Source: an uncultured Helicobacter sp.
GTDB lineage: Bacteria; Campylobacterota; Campylobacteria; Campylobacterales; Helicobacteraceae
NCBI GenBank assembly: GCA_949287835.1
Contig: CASEHV010000033.1
Location: 1 to 64,000 of the forward strand
Reading direction: 5' to 3'
DNA length: 64,000 nucleotides
A program made the position numbers and the translations under genes. The notes beneath the pieces are model-generated. The model had not been told where the DNA came from and made no database searches. It saw only the letters and a list, made by a program, of their open reading frames with translations. Below, in pieces: positions 47,862 to 58,489 of this stretch. Numbering within the stretch: position 1 is the stretch's first letter; every line of letters starts with the position of its first letter.

Positions 47862-49554
47862 ATGAGAATAATACTACTTTTACAGTGATGACATTCTGCT
47901 ATGCTAGTAATTTTATTAAGATTTTCCCCATTGATAGAGCTAAGTTTTTGGCTGGACAAAGATTTGACTTTGTAGTAGAGGCAAATACAAGTTTTCTAAG
48001 CGATGATATTGAGGTAACAATCAATGGCATAGATGCACAGGAGTTTTTTGGAAAAAAGGCTACTATAAAATATAATAGTTACTCCATAAAACAAGTATCT
48101 TTTAACAAAGAAGGAGAGATAAAAATAAATGTAAAATGGGCTAAATACAATGAGAAAAATATCTCATACAATGTAGTAGCACCCAAAATACAAAAACCTG
48201 CGAAAAATGTGATTTTATTTATCGTCGATGGCATGAGTTTGCAAGTAAAACAAATGGCTAGAATCCTCTCAAAAGGCATAGTAGAGGAAAAATACAATGA
48301 TGTGCTAGAAATGGAAAAGCTAGATAGAATGGCGATAATAACCACCTCTGGATATGATTCTTTAACACCAGATTCTGCTAATAGTGCCTCTGCATATGCT
48401 ACTGGACATAAGGCGACAGTTGGCTCTATGGGGGTATATATGACTGAAAATACTGATACTCCACACGTAGAAAATATTATAGAAATACTTCGCAGAAAGA
48501 GTAAAAATCGATAGGATTAGTTAGCACTGCAAATATCACAGATGCCACACCTGCTGCTATGGTTTCACATCTAAGAAAAAGGGAATATCAGGATATAATA
48601 GCCTTTGATTTACTAAGAGTAAAGCCAGAGGTAATATTAGGAGGAGGACTAAAAAACTTTCTACCAGATGAAAAATACAATAAAAATTTAATAGCCTCAT
48701 ATAAAAAGAATGGATATGAGATTGTCTATGATAGAGATTCCCTAAAACAAACAGAAAGTAAAAAGATTCTAGGACTTTTCCACTATGATAATATGAATGT
48801 ATATTTGGATAGAGAAATGCTAAGAAATAAAGAGGTGCTAGGGGAATATGATAAACAACCAACACTCATTGATATGACTAAAAAGGCAATAGAGATTCTA
48901 AGTAAAAATAAAGATGGCTTTTTCCTCATGGTAGAGGGTGGCAATATAGATAAGCAACTCCACAGAATGGATTGGCAGAGGGCCACCTATGATACTATTG
49001 AGCTTGATAAAAGTGTGGCAATCGCAAGGGATTTTGCAAAAAGCAATGGTGAGACTTTAATCATAGTGGTAGCCGACCACGCACATGGTGCTAGTATCAC
49101 AGGCACATATTATGAGGCAGATGGAAAAAGTGGCAGAGATGGGGTAATGATTTATAATAAATTTATACCAGAATTACTAAACTCCCCTTATTACACGAGC
49201 ATTTTCCCCACATTTAAGGATGAAGATAAAGATGGATTCCCAGATGACCCAGATCCAAAAATCACTCTAGCAGTGCAATATGCAAATCACCCCGACTACA
49301 AGGTATATTATCGTTTTAGAGAAAAGCCAAGTGAGCCTACGATTCTAAAAAATGGAAAATATATAACAAATCCAAATAACAAAGGCGTAAAATACGCTGG
49401 TAATATACCATACGATGAGGAGCATGAAGCACATTCTGCAGATGATGTCATATTAATGAGTGAGGGAGTAGGTAGCGATTATTTTAAGGGCGTCATGGAT
49501 AATACAGAGGTTTTCTTTGGAATAATGAGAGCATTTGGAATCGATGCTAGGTAA
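47862..49554 (+). pseudogene. Alkaline phosphatase (PhoA family), two single-base frame breaks
   Basis: Three frames together encode a full periplasmic alkaline phosphatase of about 560 residues. Frame 1 starts ATG 47862 (MRIILL) and would read on as a signal peptide (FTVMTFCYA) with one more T in the T4 run at 47878-47881. Frame 2 carries VILFIVDGMSLQVKQMAR with the first metal site and TPDSANSASAYATGHKAT with the catalytic Ser. At an A5 tract (48503-48507) one more A would join it to frame 3, which has IGLVSTANITDATPAAMVSH, MVEGGNIDKQLHRMD and VVADHAHG. The final HSADDVILMSEG has the last metal His. The substrate would be phosphate monoesters. Because active-site residues are intact and only homopolymers differ, a read error is as likely as inactivation. 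Confidence 0.78.
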
Positions 49555-49627
49555 ATATGCAAAATGCTAAAGTTGCTATAGCTTTCAATCTGCTATAATT
49601 GCATATTTATTATTAGCGAGGTTTATC

Positions 49628-50647
49628 GTGGGAATTCTTGCATCGCTTTTGCGACCACTTTTTGCGACCATCTTGATAAGCGTTAGTCGCGATATGAATC
49701 TATGTTCCATAAAAGTCGTAAAAAAACGTGTTGGTAGCATAGTAGAGCAAGATGAAAAAGAATTTAAAATATTAAATGGCGAATTATCTGCTGAAGCAAT
49801 CAAATACATTAAAAAGCTTAAATCAAGATATGCTTTTAGCTATGTGGGAATCCTAAGCAGGAGTATAGACCAAATATTAGTGCCGGGTAGCAAAAAAACA
49901 TACTTTAGCAATTTTGGCATTAGTGAAAAGGAATGCAAAATTATAAAGCTAAAAAATCAAGCATTTATATCCATGCCAAAAGATGAAGTGATTCAATATC
50001 AAAAAGAATTTAAAAGTGCGATGGGTCTTGACTTTTTATTTTCACCTTTTGTATTGCTATTTTTTAAATCAAAAACTTTTCTTAGCGATTTACCAAAAAT
50101 GTTCGTCCTGCAGGATAAAGAATACATGGCTACATTTGTAGCAAATAGAAAATCTGTTTTATATGGGAGATTATTTAGTATTAATGTCAATGAGGGATAT
50201 GAAGTCATGAAGTATAATAGCGATGAAGAATATAAGGGGGGAGTAATGTCTGATACCATAAACAATGATGATTTTGATAATGAAATCGGTGGCATTGATG
50301 AGGAGTTAGCAGACCTTGATAATTTTAACTTTGATAATATAAGCTCTGATGGCGATAATGTATCTGTTAGCACTTCAGATTCTGATGATTCTGGTATGGA
50401 CGATTTGCAGGATTTGGGTCGCTCTAGCAGTATTTTGAATTTTCTGCAGTCTGCACTAAAAGATTTCTATACAAATAGTCTATATGATGGCGATTTTGTA
50501 GAGGAGGTAGTCGTATTTGACTGCTATGGAATGTCTTCACAAGCATTAGATAATGTCAAATCAAATCTCATGATAGACCTATCTATCGTTCGCATTAATA
50601 TCATAGAGGAAATATCTAATCTCATACAAATAGAATTAGATAGCTAG
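49628..50647 (+). CDS. PilM/GspL-like protein upstream of MsbA-type transporter
   Basis: A 339-residue protein of no sure family. It lacks a signal peptide. An N-terminal part (about 1-190) has FAFSYVGILSRSIDQILVPG-like strands (seen as YAFSYVGILSRSIDQIL), reminiscent of the actin-like fold of PilM and the cytoplasmic domain of GspL. A highly acidic spacer (about 200-265, DDFDNEIGGIDEELADLDNF) separates it from a C-terminal domain with VVVFDCYGMSSQAL. The next gene is PilN/GspM-like, which supports the comparison. The start is GTG at 49628, preceded by GCGAGGTTTATC. No type IV pilus genes are in the window. Function unknown; the neighbouring MsbA suggests an envelope role. Confidence 0.5.
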   Translation: MGILASLLRPLFATILISVSRDMNLCSIKVVKKRVGSIVEQDEKEFKILNGELSAEAIKYIKKLKSRYAFSYVGILSRSIDQILVPGSKKTYFSNFGISEKECKIIKLKNQAFISMPKDEVIQYQKEFKSAMGLDFLFSPFVLLFFKSKTFLSDLPKMFVLQDKEYMATFVANRKSVLYGRLFSINVNEGYEVMKYNSDEEYKGGVMSDTINNDDFDNEIGGIDEELADLDNFNFDNISSDGDNVSVSTSDSDDSGMDDLQDLGRSSSILNFLQSALKDFYTNSLYDGDFVEEVVVFDCYGMSSQALDNVKSNLMIDLSIVRINIIEEISNLIQIELDS

Positions 50648-50655
50648 GAGGATAA

Positions 50656-51189
50656 ATGACATATAGTTTTACAAAGCCAACTTCCAAACATCTCTTAAAA
50701 CCTGCCACTAAGATTTGGGCATTTTATTTTATATTAGCATTTGCGATTCTCATTGGTTTTAAGGTAAAAATCGCAATGGAGATTGACTTATTAAAGCAGC
50801 AACAAGAAGCAATACAACAGCAGCAAGAGACAATAGCAAAAGTCAATGAGCAATTAAGACATGAGGAGGAAAGAAAGCATTATGAGCAAGAAATCGCAAA
50901 AAAAATCAAAAATAGAGACGAAAAACTAAGAGTGCAGATAGAAAATATACTAAGAATGATTCCAGATAAAGTGCAGATTAGCGAAATAGAATTCGATAAT
51001 CAAGTATTAACCATGCGTGGCATCGCGGCAAGTAGGGAGCTATTTAAAACCTCATTAGAATCACAGCTAAGAGCAATTTATAATACAAGCGACACTACAT
51101 TTTATGAACTACCCTCTGGCTGGGTAAATTTTGAATCTGTAAGTAGAACTTCTGCTAATGACGGATTAATTAATAGAATAGAGCAGTAA
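50656..51189 (+). CDS. PilN/GspM-like inner-membrane protein with coiled coil
   Basis: A 177-residue bitopic membrane protein. It has a short cytoplasmic tail, one helix (about 22-40, IWAFYFILAFAILIGF), and a periplasmic coiled coil rich in Gln/Glu (LLKQQQEAIQQQQETIAKVN, about 48-95). A small ferredoxin-like domain follows, with IPDKVQISEIEFDNQVLTM. This is the order seen in PilN and GspM-type assembly proteins. Its gene lies 8 bp after the PilM-like gene and 16 bp before the MsbA-type gene, so the three are co-transcribed. Assignment is by architecture only. Confidence 0.55.
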   Translation: MTYSFTKPTSKHLLKPATKIWAFYFILAFAILIGFKVKIAMEIDLLKQQQEAIQQQQETIAKVNEQLRHEEERKHYEQEIAKKIKNRDEKLRVQIENILRMIPDKVQISEIEFDNQVLTMRGIAASRELFKTSLESQLRAIYNTSDTTFYELPSGWVNFESVSRTSANDGLINRIEQ

Positions 51190-51205
51190 TTTTTTAGGAG
51201 TTAGT

Positions 51206-53056
51206 ATGGATAAAAAGCAAAAAAAGAAAAATAAAACCAATGAACAAAATATAAAAGAAACACATATAGAACAAACAAAAAATGAAGAGACAAAAGAAAC
51301 AGATGAAAAAAATAAAAAAGATGAAAAAAAGGATATAGGTCCTGTCAAGCAAATTATTATTATATTAAAACAATACTGGCCATACATGAAAATTCACAAA
51401 TGGTATTATGTAGCAATTGTTATTGGCATGATGATGGCATCATTTGGTGCTGGTGCTACTGCCTATGTCGTAAAGCCTCTCATGGACGATGTTTTTACGA
51501 CAAAAAATGAAAATATGCTATATTTAGTGCCACTAGCTATGGTAGCAGTATTTGGTCTTAAAAGTGCGGGTGTTTATATACAGGGATATTTCCTAGCCTA
51601 TGCTAGCACGAGCATAGAAAACATGCTACGAAAAAAGCTTATGAAACATATCCTATCTTTTGAGCTAGATTATTTTAATAGGACAAGGAGTGGTGAGGTT
51701 TTAGCTAGAGTAAATGATGTCGGTGCTATGACAAATTTCCTTACATCATACATAGTAACCATTGCTAGCACATCTCTCACAATTATCGCGTATGCCTCTG
51801 TGATTATACATAATGGAACTCCTTTGGCATTTTTGTCATTAGTTATTATGCCACTAGCAATAATCCCCATTAGATTCATCGGTAAAAGAATGAAAGCATT
51901 AGCGAATCAAACTTTTAATACAAATTCCAAAATGTCATCTGGTATGAATGAAATATTAAATAATATAGAAATAGTAAAGGCTAGTAATGGCGAGAAAATA
52001 GAGTTTGAGGCATACAAACAAAATAGCGAACACATGTTAAAACTAAGTAGAAGAACTAGCAGGTGGTCTTTAATGACCTCCCCTCTTGTGGAGTTTTTTG
52101 CCTCTCTTGCTATGGGTGGAATCATCTTTATAGGTGGATATGAGGTTCTGCACGGAAATATGACCACAGGCGAATTTTTCTCTGTCCTAGCAGCCATGTT
52201 TTTATTATATAAACCCATAAGAGCACTTGATTCCACAATATCTGGATATTACTCAGCATTGGTATCAAATGAGAGAATCCACGAAACACTAAGTAGAGAA
52301 TCCACAATAAAAGATGGCGACATTGAGTTAAAATCACCAATAAAAGAAGTAAAAATAGATAATGCAACACTAAAATATGATGATAATGAGGCACTAAAAG
52401 GTGTCAGCATGACACTAAAACGAGATAGCATAACTGCCATCGTAGGGAAAAGTGGGAGTGGAAAGTCATCATTACTAAATCTTATTTTAAGATTATATGA
52501 TACGACTAGTGGCTCTGTTTGCGTAAATGGGCATAATGTTAAAGATTTAACGCAAGATAGTCTTAGAGAAAATATATCCATAGTAACGCAGAGAATCTTT
52601 ATATTCCACGGAAGCATCGCTAGAAATGTAGCCTATGGCTTGGACATTGATGAGGATAGAGTAATAGATGCGCTAAAAAAAGCAAAGGCTTATGATTTCG
52701 TAAAAGGGCTAAAAAATGGAATAAATACAGTGCTAGATGAGTTCGGCACAAATCTTAGCGGAGGACAAAGACAAAGAATTGCCATAGCAAGGGCAATTTA
52801 TAAAAACCCAGATATATTAATACTCGATGAAGCTACAAGTGCATTAGATGAGCAAACAGAGGATTCTCTAAAAGACACTCTAAAAGAAATCTGCAAAGAT
52901 AAGATTCTAATCATCGTAGCCCACAGACCTAGCACGATTGAATTAGCCCAAAAGGTAATAAGAATCTCAAATGGGAAAGTCATCGATGTATGGACACAAG
53001 AGGAATATCAAGAGGCAAGAAGACAGAAAAAGATTACAGACGATGAGATGGCTTAA
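51206..53056 (+). CDS. msbA: MsbA-type ABC exporter (lipid A/phospholipid flippase family)
   Basis: A 616-residue half-transporter with membrane and ATPase domains fused. An unusually Lys/Glu-rich N-terminal extension (about 1-45) precedes six membrane helices (about 65-340). The ATPase domain has Walker A GKSGSGKSS (near 413), the Q-loop VTQRIFIFHG, the signature LSGGQRQR and Walker B ILILDEATSALD, then VAHRPST. The family moves lipid A core and phospholipids across the inner membrane; drug export cannot be ruled out. It is last in a three-gene unit. Start ATG follows TTTTAGGAGTTAGT. Confidence 0.88.
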   Translation: MDKKQKKKNKTNEQNIKETHIEQTKNEETKETDEKNKKDEKKDIGPVKQIIIILKQYWPYMKIHKWYYVAIVIGMMMASFGAGATAYVVKPLMDDVFTTKNENMLYLVPLAMVAVFGLKSAGVYIQGYFLAYASTSIENMLRKKLMKHILSFELDYFNRTRSGEVLARVNDVGAMTNFLTSYIVTIASTSLTIIAYASVIIHNGTPLAFLSLVIMPLAIIPIRFIGKRMKALANQTFNTNSKMSSGMNEILNNIEIVKASNGEKIEFEAYKQNSEHMLKLSRRTSRWSLMTSPLVEFFASLAMGGIIFIGGYEVLHGNMTTGEFFSVLAAMFLLYKPIRALDSTISGYYSALVSNERIHETLSRESTIKDGDIELKSPIKEVKIDNATLKYDDNEALKGVSMTLKRDSITAIVGKSGSGKSSLLNLILRLYDTTSGSVCVNGHNVKDLTQDSLRENISIVTQRIFIFHGSIARNVAYGLDIDEDRVIDALKKAKAYDFVKGLKNGINTVLDEFGTNLSGGQRQRIAIARAIYKNPDILILDEATSALDEQTEDSLKDTLKEICKDKILIIVAHRPSTIELAQKVIRISNGKVIDVWTQEEYQEARRQKKITDDEMA

Positions 53057-53084
53057 AATATAAAAGCTATAAGATAGAATCTAG

Positions 53085-53232
53085 ATTCCATGTCATTCTG
53101 AGCCTTTGGCGAAGAATCTCTGGATTTTAAACTTTGTTTGGATTCTAAGAGATTTTTCGCTATGCTCAATATGACTTCATCCGTCATTCTGAGACGAATG
53201 AAGTCATATTGAGCGAAGATAAACATCTTTTG
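53085..53232. repeat. Palindromic REP/MITE-like repeat block
   Basis: Unit 1 (53092-53175) has imperfect terminal inverted arms: GTCATTCTGAG...GCGAAGAATCTCT at the left and AGAGATTTTTCGC...CTCAATATGAC at the right. Unit 2 (53173-53205) folds as GACTTCAT-c-CGTC / GACG-a-ATGAAGTC with a 7-nt loop. The same words occur in the repeat at 138-270. No coding frame is present. It sits between the MsbA gene and the degraded dsdA region, where such elements often accumulate. Confidence 0.7.
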
Positions 53233-53377
53233 ATTCTATAAAAAATCTATACTCTATTTTATATAACTCAAAGATTTTAATGTTATTACAAAACATTAAT
53301 CAAAATTTAACTAAGAATAAAATGATGATTCTCCTAAACATACATGATACTCAATTTAACATTCCACAAATCAAACA

Positions 53378-53458
53378 CACCTCTCCCCTCTGCGATATAC
53401 ACCATCATTTGTGGAATCTGGCAACATGTTTCCGCCTGTAGCCCATAGTAGATGAATG
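53378..53458 (-). pseudogene. Remnant of a second dsdA 3' end
   Basis: This 81-bp stretch aligns with the last codons of the intact dsdA (54686-54766) with few mismatches and small indels. The identical run CATGTTTCCGCCTGTAGCCC occurs in both. Stops and indels prevent coding. Nothing else of dsdA is recognisable here. With the gntP remnant at 54398-54560 it implies an earlier tandem duplication. Confidence 0.75.
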
Positions 53459-53473
53459 TCGTCTTAAGAGATT

Positions 53474-54296
<823 letters not shown>

Positions 54297-54397
54297 TTAT
54301 GAATCCTTCAAGACACCTCTTTTAAGATTTTGAAAGATTCTAACCTTACACATGGTGTTGTCAAGCGGGAACGAATCATTTATAAGGATTCTAAAAA

Positions 54398-54560
54398 GCA
54401 ATGCTAGGATTGCTTATATAAAGAATCAAAGAAAATATGAACGCTACTAGGGAGCAGAATGCAAAAATAGGCTATAAAAAAGAGAAGATGTTTTTCTTGT
54501 GGTATTAATTCTTAATTTGCTATATTTTGTATGCTCATCTTTTGGCAGTTTAAAAACTCT
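54398..54560 (-). pseudogene. Remnant of a second gntP-type permease gene
   Basis: Aligns with 56465-56660 inside the nearby gntP-type gene, for example AGGATTGCTTATA and AGAATCAAAG followed by GAATGCAAAAATAG in both. Indels and stops prevent coding. The flanking DNA (54297-54397 and 54561-54678) shows no gene. Same orientation as the intact copy. Confidence 0.7.
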
Positions 54561-54678
54561 CTTTGTTAAAGAAAATGTAGCGGAGTATTTTTGCCGCTAG
54601 TAGCTAAGGTTGGTATGCAATCAAAGGGCTTTTGCATTTGAAATAATAAAAAATCAAACATTAATCACCACCACACAC

Positions 54679-55938
54679 TCAAAGATACCTCTCCCCCTCT
54701 TTTATATACTCCCTCATTTGTGAATCTGGCACCATGTTTCCGCCTGTAGCCCATAGTAGATGAATGGCATTTTTATGCGTATTTCCTAAATTTTTGCTAA
54801 AAATTAATCCATTCACACCCGCTAGGGCAGAAGGCTCAAGCTTTATGTCCTCGCTTTTTGCCATGAGTGCCAAGAATTTATACATGTTAGAATCACTAAT
54901 GCTAAAGCAACCATCGATGAGATTCTCCATGACATGCCCTACGAGTTTTGACGCTCTACCAACCGCCAAGCCATCAGCGGCGGTTTTATTATCTAGCCCT
55001 ATATCGCTTACACTAATGGCATCGTGTTTGCCACTTAGTAGTCCCAAAAACATGCAGGGGCTATGGGTTGGCTCGGCAAAAAAGCATTTCACATTAGCGC
55101 CAAACACGCTTTTTAACCCATACGCCACGCCGCCAGGACCCCCACCCACGCCGCAGGGCAGATAGACATACAGAGGTCTCTCATCGCTTATGATAATATC
55201 TAGTGATTCTAGCTGTGCCTTGAGACGTTTGCCTGCTACACTGTAACCTAAAAAAAGATTCTTAGAGTTCTCATCATCTATGAAATAGCAAAATTCATCA
55301 GATTCTGCACTCCTGCGTCCCTCCTCCACTGCCCTGCCATAGTCGCTATCGTATGTGATGACATTGCAGCCATGCGACTTTAGCATAGCCTTTTTCCATT
55401 CCTTTGCGTCATTACTCATGTGTACCTCTACTTTGAATCCAAGCTTAGAGGACATGATTCCTATGGAGAGACCAAGATTGCCCGTTGAGCCAACGGCGAT
55501 TTTGTATTTCCCCAAAAATTCCCTGTGTTCTAGAATCTTTGCATAATCCTCATCAACTCTTAGCCTCCCCTGCTCTAGCAGTAATTTCTCTGCATACCAC
55601 AGCACTTCATAGATTCCCCCACGAGCCTTTATAGAGCCAGAAATGGGCAGATGAGAATCTAGTTTTATATACACATCACCGCTAATTTGCGCATTTAGTG
55701 CGTCTCTAAAATCATTGATACAACGTAGAGGACTTTCTATAATGCCATTTGTCGCCCTAGTCTCTTGAAAGAGAATCTTAAGCAATGTAGCAAAGCGATT
55801 TAGCCGCGCCCTAGCGTCCTCTATATCCTCTGGCGTGATTCCCTTAGAATGCAGGGCAGATGGCACATCATTGCTTAAATGTGGATTTAGCCAATAGCAT
55901 TCCTGCATGTCTTTTAGCTTTTGCATTATCTCTTGCAT
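54679..55938 (-). CDS. dsdA: D-serine ammonia-lyase (D-serine dehydratase)
   Basis: A 419-residue PLP enzyme turning D-serine into pyruvate and ammonia. The PLP lysine lies in [15 protein letters not shown] (near residue 104), the Asn-containing loop is [12 protein letters not shown], and the phosphate-binding glycine loop is [13 protein letters not shown]. The C-terminal [18 protein letters not shown] is characteristic. Its gene follows the gntP-type permease on the same strand with 9 bp between, making a D-serine uptake and degradation unit. Such units detoxify or feed on D-serine in host niches. Confidence 0.95.
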   Translation of the reverse strand: MQEIMQKLKDMQECYWLNPHLSNDVPSALHSKGITPEDIEDARARLNRFATLLKILFQETRATNGIIESPLRCINDFRDALNAQISGDVYIKLDSHLPISGSIKARGGIYEVLWYAEKLLLEQGRLRVDEDYAKILEHREFLGKYKIAVGSTGNLGLSIGIMSSKLGFKVEVHMSNDAKEWKKAMLKSHGCNVITYDSDYGRAVEEGRRSAESDEFCYFIDDENSKNLFLGYSVAGKRLKAQLESLDIIISDERPLYVYLPCGVGGGPGGVAYGLKSVFGANVKCFFAEPTHSPCMFLGLLSGKHDAISVSDIGLDNKTAADGLAVGRASKLVGHVMENLIDGCFSISDSNMYKFLALMAKSEDIKLEPSALAGVNGLIFSKNLGNTHKNAIHLLWATGGNMVPDSQMREYIKEGERYL

Positions 55939-55947
55939 GTTTGTCCT

Positions 55948-57247
55948 TTATGTGAAGTGTGAAAGCACAAGTCTTAATAATAGCCCCGCTAAACTTGCTA
56001 TAAAAGTAGCACCACTAAAATATTTAAACATCTCTTTCATACTTAAGCCTAGATTCTCTTTGACTAGCCAAAATAGACTATCAGTTACAATCGTGCAACC
56101 TATCGCGCCAGAGCCTATGGCAAGGCATAAGACCTCTTTGCTAATATTAGAATCAAGGCTAGAAACAATTCCAGCCGCACTAATCATAGCCACCGTAGCA
56201 CTCCCCACACTTGCGTGTAAAATGATAGCCACCAGCCACGCTAAAAAAATAGGATTTAAATGAAAGCTAGAGAGAGCAGATTTTAGAGCATCGCCTATGT
56301 GTGCCTCTATCAAAATCTCATTAAATGCCCCGCCAGCACCTATGATAAGCAAGATTCCAGCGATTTGCAAAAAACTCTGCTGGCTTGACTGCAGAATTTC
56401 TACTGAGCTAAAGCCAAGTTTTAATCCAAGCAAATAATAGGAAACAAGGACACTTAAAAGCAGTGCAATGATAGGATTGCTTATAAAAGCAATAAAACTA
56501 GAATCAAAGAAAACCTTACTTAGCATAAGTGCTAGAGGGAGTAGAATGCAAAAATAGCTTACAAAAAGAGAGGGTGTTTTTTCTTGTGAGGGCAATTCTT
56601 GATTTGTTATATTTTCCTCCGCACTCTCATCTTTTGGTAATTTAAAGAATCTCAAATACACAATGCTACCGCAAAATGCGGCGATTATGCCCAGTGCGAT
56701 AGATAGCATAATAACCTTTGCTATGTCGGCATTTAGTGTAGAGACAATGGAGGTTGCCGCAGGGTGAGGCGGCACAAGACAATGCACACACATAAGGCTC
56801 GTGGCTAGGGCCTATGCCAATTTTTATTTTTGAGATTCCCATCTCCTTTGAAACCACAAAAACAAGTGGCACCAAAAGCACAAAGCCTACCTCCACAAAC
56901 ACGGGGATTCCAGCGATAAACCCCACAAGCATCATCGCTACATCTGCATATTTCCTACCAAGAAGCCCCACTAGCGAAGTGGCAATAATCCTAGCACCCC
57001 CGCTAATCTCTAGCATCTTTCCTAGTATCGCGCCAGAGCCTATGATGATTGCCAAGAATCCAAGAGTGCCGCCTACACCCCTCTCTAGTATATTTCCTAT
57101 GTTACTTAATGGAACACCAGAGGCTAGTGCCACAAAGACACTTGCAAAGGAAAGTGCCAAAAATGCGTGCAAACGAAGCTTTGTAATAGCAAAAATAATA
57201 AATACTATGGCACATATTAGGATTCCAATTAGTCCCACATTACTCAT
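55948..57247 (-). pseudogene. GntP-family permease (probable D-serine/gluconate), one-base frameshift
   Basis: The N-terminal frame (from 57247) has membrane segments LIGILICAIVFIIFAITKL and GFIAGIPVFVEVGFVLLVPL. It ends in nonsense after KIGIG. The other frame takes over with LATSLMCVHCLVPPHPAATS and runs to 55948 with typical GntP C-terminal helices (GSATVAMISAAGIV, GSGAIGCTIVTDSLFWLV). Removing one G from the G3 tract at 56808-56810 (plus strand) restores about 432 residues. Its place ahead of dsdA suggests a DsdX-like D-serine importer, though family members also carry gluconate. The frame break may be a real mutation or a read error. Confidence 0.8.
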
Positions 57248-57372
57248 TTACACCCTATTTTAATATAAATGTTGCAAACATTAGCATAGAAATACAAAAA
57301 GCTAGTAAAACTATATTTTTATGAAATATTAAAATATAGGAATTGTTACTAATTTTCCTAGAAAATTTATGA

Positions 57373-58479
57373 CTAAGGGATTTTGTGTAAAAATTCTTTA
57401 AAGATTGTGCTTAATCTCTCTATGTCTTCTAGCGATACTCTCTCATCTGTGGCGTGGATTCTGTCATTGCATACCCCAAGCTCTACTACATTTACATGAT
57501 ATTGTGCAAAATATCTAGCATCGCTTGTGCCGCCGCCTGTGCTGAAATCTACCTCTACATCATGTATGCTACTTTTTAACATTTCTCTTAGCTTTATATC
57601 CTCTGTCAAAAAGCTTTTTGCACTCTCTTTTAGAGTTAATGTGTAGGGCAGATTATGCAGGATAGAATCTAAATATTCACTTATGCTTTCTGTGCTAGTT
57701 TGAATGCCATTTCGCACGTTAAATTTGATTATTAAATCCTTTGGGACCACATTGCTAACGCCAATACCTGCGTGAATATCTGTGATGACTAATTTTGATG
57801 GTTCAAAATTGCTATCACCATTATCAAGATTCTTACCTGCTATCTTGCCTAGCCTCTCTCCTAGCAATTCTATGGGATTTATACATTTGCTAGGATATGC
57901 TACATGCCCCTGTTTGCCCTCTATGATTATCTCCCCATTGATAGAACCACGTCTGCCAATTTTTATCGTATCGCCTACGATTTTATGGCAAGTCGGCTCG
58001 GAGACTATGGCATGTTTTGGTAGCATGTTTTTTTGTTTTAATATCTCTAAAATATGCCTTGTGCCATTTACCGCGTCCCCTTCCTCATCACTTGTAAGTA
58101 GCACTGATAAAATCGCATTAGACACTCTGCATTCCTGCAGTGCCTTTAGAAAGCATGCAATCCCCCCCTTCATATCCTGCGTCCCTCTACCATATATATA
58201 ACCATTCTCTAAGGTAGCATGAAATGGTGGATAATGCCAATCTGCTCCAACCGGCACAACATCTATATGCCCTGCAAAACAAAAATGCTCTAATCTATCA
58301 AAATCGCTTTCATCATAGCCCTCTGGAATCTTATATAAAAATAGATTTTTAACCTCCCCCTTATCTGCCCTTAATGCCTTAAAATCTGGGAGCAATGACA
58401 TGATGTAATCATAGATTCCACATTCATTTGGGGTAACACTCTGATAGGATATTAGCTTTTTTAGAATCTCTACTGCCAT
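57373..58479 (-). CDS. dapE: Succinyl-diaminopimelate desuccinylase
   Basis: A 368-residue M20 zinc peptidase-fold enzyme of lysine and diaminopimelate synthesis. Metal and catalytic residues are visible in CFAGHIDVVPVG, GRGTQDMKGGIACF, TSDEEGDAVNGT, VSEPTCHKIVGD and the final CNDRIHATDERV. It is 10 bp downstream of murI, so diaminopimelate and D-glutamate supply for peptidoglycan are linked in one transcript. Confidence 0.95.
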   Translation of the reverse strand: MAVEILKKLISYQSVTPNECGIYDYIMSLLPDFKALRADKGEVKNLFLYKIPEGYDESDFDRLEHFCFAGHIDVVPVGADWHYPPFHATLENGYIYGRGTQDMKGGIACFLKALQECRVSNAILSVLLTSDEEGDAVNGTRHILEILKQKNMLPKHAIVSEPTCHKIVGDTIKIGRRGSINGEIIIEGKQGHVAYPSKCINPIELLGERLGKIAGKNLDNGDSNFEPSKLVITDIHAGIGVSNVVPKDLIIKFNVRNGIQTSTESISEYLDSILHNLPYTLTLKESAKSFLTEDIKLREMLKSSIHDVEVDFSTGGGTSDARYFAQYHVNVVELGVCNDRIHATDERVSLEDIERLSTIFKEFLHKIP

Positions 58480-58489
58480 TTTTTCCTCT

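Noticed and set aside
53085-53232. CRISPR array
   Set aside because: The repeats are palindromic and irregular, with no equal spacers and no cas genes nearby.
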